Origin: Coturnix japonica
Lineage: Eukaryota > Chordata > Aves > Galliformes > Phasianidae
Direction: 5' to 3'
Length of the DNA stretch: 64,000 bases
NCBI RefSeq assembly: GCF_001577835.2
Contig: NC_029516.1
Span: forward strand, 74,531,221 to 74,595,220
Numbering within the stretch: the first letter of the stretch is position 1; each line of letters starts with the position of its first letter. The notes beneath the pieces were generated by a model. The model was not told the origin of the DNA. It saw nothing but the letters and a program-made list of their open reading frames with translations, and made no database searches. A program made the position numbers and the translations under genes. Shown piece by piece: positions 1 to 11,200 of the stretch.

Positions 1-3000
1 AACATGTCCGGACCACCAGCAGCGCTCAGATGGCGTTAACCCATGTCAGGCCACGGTACCTAGTCTACTGTCAGCCTCCCATTCTCACTGGGCTTTACGC
101 TACTGGGCCAATGTGGACTGTTTAAAAGGTGAGTGAGTTTTACTGATCACTCCCTGGATTCTCCAAACTGGCGAATCAAATCATGAATTGGGGAGCAAGT
201 GAATCCCTGTTGGTGCGATACTGCCGTCTGTGCAACTGTCTTTCGTAGCCAAACCCGGTTACCTGCTGCGCTTCTGTTTTACTCGTAGCAGCCCCACAGA
301 ACAGACGGGGTCCTTCTGACAGGCCAGGCAAAACAGACCAGCTTGCTTAATGTTGTCCATATCTACAGCAGCTATCCCAAGGCATCGATACCCTTAGATC
401 CTTGAAATGCCCCTCTTCTGAGGTAATCAATAACCCAGGGCTATACATGGAGCCCCTGGGGCCTCAGTCACAATAAGGATGTTTTTTGCCAGTCTTTGGC
501 CAGTTTGAGGCTTTATTTCAGCCTCCAGCACAGTCAATTTCTTGAGAGCCCATTCACCCAGAAAAAATTCTGTTCCCCTTCATGACTTGGAGGGCATTAG
601 GGTGCACTGCTTGCACCGGTATCCACCCAGCGCCTTTATATTTCTGTGGTTCTGGCCATGTGCCAAGGCCATCGAATCCACACAGTTCCAATAAACTCTA
701 TTATCCCTTTCCCTCCCCTTGACTGAGGGCAGGGCCCCTCTAATTGGTTACCTGTTGATGACTGGAGCAACCTCCACTGCGTTTGCGTTGGTATGTCTAG
801 CATTTCTTTCACCCTGCTCGCTAGTGCAGAAGTAGGGCTGATCATGGCCACTTCCTCAGTCTTTTCTCCGACGGTCAACGTTAGGTATAGCCGTGCCACA
901 TGCGAAACACGCGGTTGCAATTCGGTACTGTTGTTCTTTGCTCGAAGCTGCGGAAGCGTGTGCGTTTAACAGCTGAGACTTTTTGAATTGATGCAGGTGG
1001 GGAGTAGGGGACTCGGATAGTTTGATCAGATCCTTCATTAGACTGGTGGCCCGTAATGAGGATTTGACCTTCATCATTGTTTGCTGATTACTATTACAGG
1101 ATCATTACAATTAGTTGATGGAAACAATTTCTTGCCACCATTTCATCTACTCGGTTTTTCTTAGCCGTTGACGATGGCAGGAAACTGCAGGCATGCAGTT
1201 GGGGGAGCTGCTGATCGTGGTTTGAAGCATTTATAATCAGCTCAACAATCGGGGCCATTCCTGTCCCGAATCTTTAGATTCCTAGCATACCAATGACTGT
1301 GCAATTCTCTTTCTGGTGCTTTGTACTTGTGAATTTTCTGCCACATCGTCAGGATCGGCCCTGTCACTCTTCTCTCAGGTCATATATGTTCTACTTATGG
1401 ATCAGGGCTGTACAACATCTTTCCGCCCTCGCGCCATTCCCTCAGGCGTCTGAATACCTTTTTTTGGACGGTATTTCCAACTATCAAATTTAGGCTTCAA
1501 AGCATTCCTTTTTAGGTGCGTACCTTTCTCTCACGGCTTCTAACAAGCCGCAACCAGACGAGTGGCTCACTCCATCTCTGAGACACTCTGCTTAATCCTC
1601 TGTCAGAGATACGGCTGCCATCTTGGGCAATGCTTCCTAGTTGGCGCTTTCAGTTACCGATTCTACGAAGACAAAGCGTGGTTGGCCCCGTTGTCCCAGC
1701 AGCGACAGCACCAAGCAAGATACCTTCATCTGCCACGTCCGTGTTGAACTCCTTTCTCTTGACGGCCTTGGATTTCCCAGTCAGCTTCAAGGGTCCGGAT
1801 CAATAGGCTCGATTTCCCATCATCGATCTAGTCTCTTCTCATGCCTCTTGGTTTGTCTTTGGCTGTTTATTCGGCAAGAGTACATGCTCCATGACTTGCC
1901 CGGGCACCTGGGTCTTCGTGCCCCCCCCTGTGCTTTCTTCCTTCTTTTTCGTTCTAGACGCGGCATGGACATCCCTGTTTTCCATTTCTTGCCTTCCCAC
2001 AGGGGCAAACTCGATATTGCTACTGATGCTCCTGTGACTTGATCAGAATTAACCTTGGGCTGATCTCAGATCGGAAACCTCTCTCTCTTCCAGAATAGTA
2101 TGATACAAAGCCACGGTTATGCGATAAGCCAAACCCCACATAAAGCGTTTACCTCCTTTAGATCTCTTGACCCAAATTACTCACTTAATTTTCTTAGGGC
2201 GTCCCTTAGGTGTCATCAAGAGTTGAAATCCCATGACATCTTGCGGGTCCCCATGTCCTTCTTAAGACTTTTCCTGAAACCTTTCCATTATTCCCTGCCA
2301 GATCATCATTTCTCTGTCTGGAGGAGACTTCCGCAGTAGACGAAGTGGGCATAGGAACATATTATGCATTGCATTTGTAGTGATAAACATGAATGAAGTA
2401 TGAACCCTATCCTCAGTTACTTGAAAAGCTGTGTGGAAATTCTGAGGAGTACAACCTAGAATAAAAAGGGGTTTTTTTAGCCTGTACAATGAATAAACAT
2501 GGTCGCCGTGGTGTTGTAAAATTGCCTGTTCCATCTGCGGGATGCAAGTATTTTGATAAAATTTGCCTCGTTCCATCTTGGGATGGCATAGTGTTTTTGT
2601 AAGATTTTCATCAATATCCATCTGAGGTGTAGATGCCAAAATTCTGGACCATCACCACAATCTCGTAAAAGTACCAGGCAGGTTGTCTCCATCAGTATCC
2701 ACACTTATGGTAGGCTATCTATCTTGCACAATTCACACCAAGATTTATTCGGTGTTAATAGTTTGACCAATACTTTTAAGAAGAATTCATACATATGCTT
2801 TCAATCCCTTAAACAGAGTAATGGATGAGAGTTTTGATCTATAGCTGCTGCAGGCTCTGTAAAAGTTCAGAGCTAGCTAGCTTTGCCTAAGGGAGAAATA
2901 AATCCCTTTTTTCTACACAAAAGGTTAGATCAGCAATGTCTGAGAATGTGCAGCAGCCCTTAATGTGACAAGCATAGATATTTCACATGTCCACGTTCTC

Positions 3001-3590
3001 TCGTGAGCACTACGTGAAAGGAATAACACTCCACACACTTCCCGTAACGAATCTCTTTAAGAGCAAAGAGAGAGTGTTCTAGAAAGCTAAAAAGCTCTAT
3101 GCCCGCATTCCTCCCACCAAAAAATCTGTCCACGGCTGGTTTTACTTAGATTTACCTATGCCCGTGACAGGGAATCACCCCACGCCTCCCCCCCCGGGGC
3201 CTGAGAAAGGAAGGGGAAAAGGGAGCAGTGCGGATAAAACGCGACAATCTAAGGACAGGGGAGAATAAACTTATCTTTCTAAATAATTAGATCTCGAACA
3301 TACAAGATAACACAATAATAATATAAGATTAAGGCTAGACACCAGAAATCGAAACGAAACAGAGAGAGAGAGTCTCCGAAAACCGAGAGGCCTACTGGTT
3401 TGAAATGTCCTCCTAGGCGGGACACAGGCTCTGAACACTTTCCCACTCCTCCGAGAAGTTCGAGAGAAGAAGGAGGGCACTCAGCCTGGGAACGAGGGAT
3501 TATATGAGTCCTTGGCAAGTAAAAGAGCATGAAATGTGGGTTGTGGATACCAACAGCCTTCAAGAAGAAAGGCAGCCTTCCACACATTGC
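1..3590 (-). mobile_element. Endogenous retrovirus fossil, ERV-L-like, 5' part, broken
   Basis: Read on the minus strand, this block runs from a probable 5' LTR/leader (about 2,700-3,590) through Gag-like sequence (about 1,000-2,640) and a protease-like part with an aspartic-protease DTGAS motif near 625, to the start of reverse transcriptase with an LTVD motif near 50. The element continues past the left edge. The order gag-pro-pol and the RT wording resemble class III (ERV-L) elements; this is by memory of the family, not by search. Coding capacity is lost, with many breaks (more than ten), so it looks old. The exact LTR ends and primer-binding site could not be fixed, and the right boundary is approximate. 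AATAAA-type signals occur in both orientations within the putative LTR. Confidence 0.6.
2531..2650. repeat. Three imperfect 42-45 bp units
   Basis: Three units each begin with CCATCT (at 2,531, 2,573 and 2,618) and continue with a GGATG/GATGC-like word and a T-rich stretch, giving periods of 42 and 45 bp. They lie in the leader/Gag side of the retroviral fossil and are probably a local duplication within that element. Confidence 0.5.
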
Positions 3591-6500
3591 TCAGCAGAAA
3601 AGCCTTAGCAAAGGTCAGGATGGTTGAATTATTATTTTTAAATATAAATGGAATGGCAGATTTTATTTTCCCTATTTATCACTTCTGTGTTTTTATAACA
3701 GATTGCAGCAGCTTTGGAAATAGAAGCTACATGTTGTGATTTGAGAGCGCTCACCATTACCAGTATCAGTCACCTTAAATAATATACTATAACCAAAATA
3801 CATCCTTTCACACTTCAAAACAGTTTCCTTATTAGTAAGAGATAGTTTTCTTAGTCAGAAGCTCCCGCTATGTCTACTTTGTGAACTTACTTCTCCCACT
3901 GTTTACCTGTCACATTTTCTAAAGCTCATGGAGTTTTAGATGAGGCATTCCAAAAACACACCTAGAAGAGACGGATGATTCTTCACCATTTTGGACTGCG
4001 TTTTGCTGCTCTGGGTACTGGAGTAGGGCACAGTGTAGGTAAGACAGGAATCTGTGTTCAAAGAAAATCCTCCCCACGGTAATAGTGACTTCTGATGTTT
4101 TCATTTGAGGATGTTTAGCTTCAGATCCTCTGCAAAGCAATGATTTCCAGTATGCACTAAGTACCCACAGCTGCCACTTGAAGGATGCCCTTTCTTTTAC
4201 CCTCAGTCTGAGGCAAAACAAATCAGACTGTGAAACTGTGCGGCACTTTGCTCAGAGAATGAAAATTGGACAGTGGTTTTAAAACCAAACCAAATTCTCA
4301 GTCTAGCTTTAAAACTGGTACGCAAAATGACCAGAAAGACAGAGTTAAAACGCAAAGAGCACCTTTTCCACTGAGGAAGCCCGTGTATAAATAAATACAC
4401 AGTAATTATTTAACTTCTATAGCAGCATGCACCTGACACGACCACTTTCTTGACTCCTCCGTGTGCTGCCAAACACCTGCATGACCATACACCCTGAGCC
4501 CTCACCACCCATTTCCCCTGTAACCTACTCCTCACCCTCCCTCCCCTGGGAACCATAGAAACACACACACAGCTCACACACAGCAAAACAGTTGCACTAT
4601 TAAACATATATATATATGTATGTATATAAACAAAAAGAAAAGGAGATGGAAGAGAAGGAAAAAGGGAAACGGCAATGAAATTTGCTATAAGAAGATGCCC
4701 ATGAGAAACTAAGCTGCATATAAAAGAACATCAGAGTAGAGCCCCTGAATGGAAAAGGAAAAAGATTTAGCATGAGGAAAGTAAAGAATAAATCTGCAAC
4801 AACCTTTATAATCCAACAGCTCCCAGGGCCCAAGCTCTGACAGAGTGGAGTGATGGTGATGTGGCACGCTCACATCTGTGCAGTTACTTCAGAAATCCTT
4901 GCTGAAGTTAATGGAACCCTCCCACTATTCTAATTTTTTAAGACCTTGTGCAACTTGACTAATGATGCTTATAGGTCCCTACCTCCACTGCCATGTAAAT
5001 AAATGTCAGTGCAAGTTGGTGGGGAAACTCCCGTTTTCACTGCAATCATCTCAAGTTTTGTATGGCTAACTTCAGAAGAGCCGAGGTTTGGCTGAGTGAT
5101 AAGACTGAAAGCCTGACTCCACAGACTACGCAAACCCAGCAGTGATCTCGGCAGGATCTGCACGCCCTCTTTCAGAGTTCATGCTAATGATTCATCTCCA
5201 GACAATCCAGGGACCCAGAAAGCTCCTAAAATTACATGGTCCTGCAGATCCATACAGATAAGAGCATGTGAATAGATGCTCCCAGCAGTGCTGCCGGACT
5301 TCCTGATACCATGAGGGGCACCTTCCTTAAATTGTCTTTTAGCTACTTGGGTAAGACGTGGGACAACATCAAGGCATTTAGGCACAATTCATCTCTCTGC
5401 TGAGGTATGTGTAGTGTAGGCACCCAAAATCAGCTCAGGTTTCCAAGCTACCATGTAGCATGTGGCTACCACAGCTCCGGCAGCACCAAAGCCAGTGCAT
5501 TACACAGAGAAACGCCTGTGGTCCTTGTGTTTGCTTGGTGTGTTTCAAGGCTGAATCTCCTTTCTTGTGATGTCCTGAGACATCAGCCAGACATGAAAGC
5601 CAGAGATGGAAAGTGAAGCTACCAAGCAGCTTAAAAAGAAAAAAACCCACTAATATCTGTATCTGCCATAAGACCTGATAGGAAAGCATGCACCCTAAAT
5701 CAAGTCTTGTGAAAAGGTCCAGGGGAAGTGTAAAAGGAAGATTACAATAAAAACAGGATTTCCAAAACACTGCACATAGAGAACAAGGACCAAAGTATAC
5801 ATTTTCAATCTTATAATTAAACTAAGACAGCAACAGCAAGCAGCTACCAATTCATCTTGCTCTGAATCTGTCTGAATCACATATCTGTCCAAAAAATTTA
5901 GGTGTAGGCCATCATTTCTCCTCAGAAATGCCATTAAATGTGTTGAAGATCATGAGCTTCCATGCAAATCTGTTGGGAGGATTCCTTTCATTGCTCTTCA
6001 ACTCATCGGTTTACCCCCTAACCACACACTGCTTTCCTTGCAAACAGGAGGGGAAAGAAACCTTTGTTCAAAAAGCAAGCTGGTGGGCTCTGAGGCCTTA
6101 CCACCTGTACCACTAACTCGTCACTCACTCTGTCATTTACCCACCACAGCAGCGAACCAAAAATCCCATGCACCCTGCAGAGCAGGGCAGCACTTTGAAA
6201 CTGCAGCCTAGAAGATGCAGAACAGCCCGATAAGTAGGGACAAGAGAAGAAAATGCATTTCCAAGTAACATGCTTAGAAAAATGGCTGGAATCAGATGAA
6301 GGACGACACTGGATGGAGAACTGCTTCCCAGGACATACTGCACTATCAGATAGTATGTGTGAGTATTGATTTTATGTAGTAGACATTTATTTTTCTGAGG
6401 TATTGAACTATTACTTGGGAGCATGGGTGAAGAATGAAACTAGCGCTCTCTCCTGCCAGCAGTATCTACCAGAGTTGTTCTTTACATAATCTGACTTCTT

Positions 6501-7149
6501 TTGGGTCAACTTCATATGAACACTAAAGGCTCCTTTTCAATCTAAAATCACTACAAGAACTTTGCATTCTGCTTTCTGCAACTGAAAGCAGCGGGATCCT
6601 GCAGGTCACGGCACCGTGCTGGTTGCCTTCCTCCTGCCTGGACTCCCCCAGCACGCCATTTTGTACACTCCGTGGGGTGAAGACAACCAGGGATCCCAAC
6701 CATGCTACCCTACAAGCAATGTTCCACCAGCAGACACTGCTATTCACAACTCACTGAGTCTCCTGAGAGTGGGGGGAGTGTCATAGGGCAAAAATAAACC
6801 AGCCCCTTACTGTTCAAAGGTTGGGGTGCTTTAGACTTTTCAGTGTCTCAAGCAGCCTCAAAAGCAATACCTGAACCAGGATGCTGCTGCAAACCTGGAG
6901 ACAAGAAACAGTGAAGATGAAAGACCTGAACTCTTGGCTGACACACAGCACAGCTACACTAGTACATGTTTATGCTGCTGCAGTAGGTGCTGCTTGGGGT
7001 TGATGAGAAGTTCTCTCCAGAATCATTGTCAGAGATGCATTTGGAGCAGCTTCTGTGAGATGCTGCCAGCCCTGGTGCAGTGATGGTGTTATAAAGCCAG
7101 TTTGAACAGAGCTGCCATCGCATTCCCCAACACCTGGGTGTAAAGCGAG
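3591..7149. other. Intergenic stretch, no gene seen
   Basis: Short open frames on both strands carry no recognisable protein motif and no consistent splice structure. Visible content is limited to a CA-rich patch near 4,560 and an AT dinucleotide run near 4,605. I see no RNA gene and no clear transposon. Confidence 0.5.
4605..4628. repeat. AT-rich microsatellite
   Basis: A short TA/TG dinucleotide run in the intergenic region, next to a CA-rich patch at 4,560-4,585. Confidence 0.7.
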
Positions 7150-7700
7150 GTGTGGTAGGGTGGGACGGCACCCGACACAACACAGGGCGCCCAGCAAGAG
7201 CCTCTCCCTCCCTACCACCACACACGCCCATAGGCGAAAAACCGACGTTCGGCGGGGCACGGAAGCGGCCTCCTGCCCACCCCACCCAGCAAACCCCCGG
7301 TTACATCTCCTCTCCATCCAGTCCGTCACGCGAGGATTTATGGACACGCACCCCGGACCAGCCCCGTTCCAAAACGCAGCTTTCCATTTATACATCAATA
7401 AAGCTCAACCTCCCGTCCGGACCCGCCGCCTCAGCCCTACCTGCCCTGCCGGGCCGCTCCCGCCGCCTTCCCGCTCCACAGCGGCTCTGAGTGCGGCGGG
7501 GCCGAGCTCAGGCCCAGGGGAAGCAGCGGCCTCGCGTGCGAAGCACACGCGGCGGAGCTGCCGTTCTGAGTCAGGGCGGCCGCGGCGGCGGGGGCGCGCG
7601 GGCTGCGGGTGAAAGAGAGAGCGGTGCTGACTGATCTCTGGCACCCGCCGGCCAGAGCGTGGCACGCAACGGCAACGGAGCCCTGCACCGCCAGCAGCCA
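7150..7700. promoter_or_regulatory. Orphan CpG island
   Basis: GC content and CpG density rise sharply, peaking at 7,420-7,620 with many CGGCGG/GGCGCG words, while both flanks are ordinary AT-richer DNA. Islands of this kind usually mark vertebrate promoters. No coding gene can be joined to it in the window. On the minus strand a donor-like CAG|GTAGGG lies near 7,440 and would allow a first exon reading leftwards. Open frames across the island are typical of GC-rich DNA and show no known domain. A lncRNA promoter, the promoter of a gene beyond the left edge, or a GC-rich chance island are all possible. Confidence 0.55.
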
Positions 7701-7778
7701 GGGGGAGCTGGGCTGAGGGCTTACAGGGTTGTCGGCAGGTGTACATTATACATGATTTACATGCGAGACCATCTCAAA

Positions 7779-7800
7779 CGATCCTATGATTCTGTGATTA
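7779..7800 (+). repeat. CR1 3'-tail relic
   Basis: The text reads like the terminal octamer repeats of CR1 (ATTCTATG/ATTCTGTG type) in plus orientation, with a degraded body just upstream. Too short for certainty. Confidence 0.35.
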
Positions 7801-8073
7801 CTCACAAAGAAAGTATCTGTAAAGTGAGTATCACTGAAGCAACCTGCAACGCCTTTCCAAGAATCCTGGGGCCCACAGTCAACTTTCACAGATAATCATT
7901 TGAGAAGTGATTTCCATCCCTGTTTTACAAAGGAGTTACAGGCACTGTTAAGATTAAGTTACTGATTCCTTCTGAATAATGGGAGCAGTTGCGAAACTCT
8001 GTAATTCAAAGTAAAATGCAAGATCTTTCATTACCAGTCCCATGAGTTTACCCTAGGATCTCTTGGAATACAA

Positions 8074-8276
8074 CCTTCCCTTCCCTTCCCTTTCCTTCCC
8101 TTCCCTTCCCTTCCCTTCCCTTCCCTTCCCTTCCCTTCCCTTCCCCTTCCTTCCTTCTGCCGTTTCCCCTTCTTCCTTCCTTCCTCTTCCCTTCTCCTTC
8201 CTTCCTTTTTCTTCTCCTCCCTTCCCTTCCTCCTTGCCCTTCCTTCCTTCCCTTCCCTTCCCTTCCCTTCCCTTGC
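8074..8276. repeat. Polypyrimidine tract, mainly (TTCCC)n
   Basis: About 200 bp of nearly pure pyrimidine on the plus strand, built on TTCCC with TTCC interruptions. On the minus strand this is GGGAA repeats, which can form G-quadruplex or triplex structures. The long open frames across it on both strands encode only low-complexity Ser/Pro/Phe or Arg/Glu/Gly/Lys repeats and are not genes. Confidence 0.95.
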
Positions 8277-8299
8277 CCTGCGCATTCCTTTCCGCCATA

Positions 8300-11200
8300 T
8301 ACGCCTTGGTCTGTCCATATTCCGTTGTGAGGCCCTTTACCTCTCCTTGCCGTTTACACTACATTATACCCCCCATTCACTTCTGCACAATTTGGAAGCC
8401 CTTGCATCGGTTCATCCCTTTGCAAGTGATGGTTTGTTCTTACAGTGTAAGGCTCACAAGTGGCAGGGCAGGCTTTCTGTTTTCTAGATTGCCCTACATT
8501 GTAGATGATGTAGGAGATAAGCCAGCCTAAGAGTTCATGCAGCATATGAATGCACAGATAAATCTGTGAATGTGAGGTTCAAAAGAAACAAGCGCAGAGA
8601 TCTGTTTTCTGATTCAGTTTTTCCATATGTTAAAAGTGGTCAGACTGATAATCAGTATGTGGCTGGTTCAGATTTTCTGGAGATTATATTGCAGAGGAAT
8701 GGAAGTGCTGTATCTCAGTGCATTTAACCAAACATTGAAATCTTCATTAAGTTCTAGCATGAAATTCACAGCAGGCGGTGCTCACTCCAGACATGCTACA
8801 ATGCAGTATATTAATGCCACTGAGTTGCATTGGTAAAGCCACACAATGGACTCAAAACACAATGAACTACCTCTACTTCACAAACTTCTCCCTGCCTTAT
8901 TGTAGCAGCAAATATAAAGAAAAGTCTGACTTCAGAGTGGTGCATCAGGGAACTGGGGAATCAGGTACTGCTGGCAGTAAGCCTTTCTAACCATTAAGGA
9001 AGAAAGTGGACACACACATTTTCAGTATCCAGTACCATGCTGGAGGAAGCCTTCCTACTCAATGAGAACTTCCCCCCACCATAATGTAACCCAAGCAATA
9101 CAAGTACTGAAGCACATCAGTGGCAAAGTGTAGTCTCTTGAGATAGACAAAGTGTGGAATTAACTAGTGCTAATAGGAGGCTGGCACTGAGATGCTAGAG
9201 AAAATACAGCTGTTGACTATTATTTAGCCTTTTGATGATGAAATAGAATGGATTTCTTTACCAATGTGATTATCTGAGATGAGACAGTTACAAAAGACTG
9301 TTAAGGACCTTTCAAGTGTTCGTAGACCATTCTGAGATGCCCATCTCATAAACTGATCACCCTTCATCCTGAAGCTAAGGAGGGATTTTCTTTCCCTTCT
9401 CTGGAAAGGCTGATCAGTAGGCTCACTGTTTGGGTGATGAAACATGCTTTCAAAGTCCTGTGCAAACTGATGCCCAGTTCCATTTACTGGCACTTCCCAA
9501 ATGATCTGAAATCTTCAGATATTTGGTACAGGGTCACTTGCTTGCTTCTTACCTAACCGAGGAGAACAATTAGTGGGACTCAACATTTCGTGGCCTTTCA
9601 TAAGGTGAGTTTATGGCTGCCATGCTGAGGTGACCCCAACAGATGTTCAAGCAGTCATCCCATCCCACCCCCCATCTGCCGAGAACCTGAGCTTGGTTAA
9701 ATATGCCTGTACTGTTAGGGTTTGCTCACAGAGCCTGCAACAACTTCTTGTGAACCACATCCACTTTCTCAGCAAAATGGGGTGTTGGGTTGGAGATGAT
9801 TTTATATACAGTCAATTCAAGCAGGAAACAGAAGGAAGTGTAACAACCAATATTTTCTTTTTATTAGAGGGTCAATGGCCAAGTCATTCAGGAGGAATTA
9901 ATTTTCAAGATTTGGCTACAGCAGAACTCTGCAATCTCACTGCCTTCCCCAATGCCCAGCAGCTTTTTCTTTTTTCCGGGGGAAACCTCAGCAGATGTCA
10001 TCCATCCTTTGGTCTCTGATGCTGGGTTCCCTCTAGTCGCATTAGCAGGAGCATCAATTCTTTGTTATTGACTGATCTTGGTCTGTAGTAGAGGCAAGGG
10101 GAAATAGGACACTGCAGGATTCTACCCACTCACTTAAGGGACCACTGACTTTTCTTCCAACTAGTAGCCTAGTTTTCCGTTCCAAATGCTCCTTATTTTT
10201 TCTACCATCTGTTCCACCAGTATAGTGATCTTGGTTGTTTCTCTGATGAGGAGGTTCCTGCAGGAGACAACAGCATACGTGGTGAGACATATACATATAA
10301 GAGTGTGAGTAATCTCTGTCTGCACTAGTTATCAAGCTATCCTTCTTTCATGCTGCCTGCCACTGAGTGCAAAGCTCCTCTGCAGTCCTAGAGGGGCTTT
10401 TCTCAGCAGGTAGGAATAGGCAGTCTGTATTTGCTGTAAGTTAGGCAAAACGTTATCTCTTGAGTTGTCATGTTTTCCCTTCTGGGGGGGGAAGTCTTTC
10501 CCTTTCTTTAAGGAATACACATTTAGAGATAGAATGAATTTTATAGTCTGAGTTGAGTGCCATCAGTGTTTGCTGGCCCCTTCAGTACTCACCTCCCCAC
10601 AGCCAACACTGCAGCATCTGCTCAGCCTCTTCCAGGTAGCTGATACCCTACCAGTCATTGCCCCCCACCCCACCCCTACCCATGGATTCAATGTCCCTTG
10701 GGTCCCCTCATATAGATGCCTGAGTAATCTGTTCTTTCTCACACTCCTCCCATGGTTATGCAACACTAGCACAGAAGTTTTTTTCCATACCTGGCCCCAG
10801 AAACTACCGTAGTCTGGGAAACATCCAGCAAGAACTGAGCAGCTCTAGGTGAAACCGTGTTCACAGCTTCATAGATGTAAGATGCAAGTGCATCAGGGTA
10901 AACCATCCAGTCACGACGGCCTCTATCACTGAGGGACCTTGAGTGCACTTCTGAGAGGGAGGAGGCAAAAAAAAACATGAGGCTTTTCCAGTCACACATC
11001 CCTCTGTTTATCTCCCACCAGGGACAGGAGGAAGAGATGCAGAATTCTCAGGTTCAAAGAATTTGCTCTAACAGCATCCAGCTAATTTTCATTACTAATT
11101 TCTGGGCACCCGAGTCACCTGACATGGCAGAATATTTGCACCAGGTATGGATGATTTGCAAACCAGGCCCCTACTTCCACTCTAGAAAGCAGCATGTGCT

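Noticed and set aside
8063-8530. 155-codon plus-strand frame and matching minus-strand frames (8,031-8,318)
   Set aside because: They are the pyrimidine repeat read as protein; low-complexity peptides with no domain.
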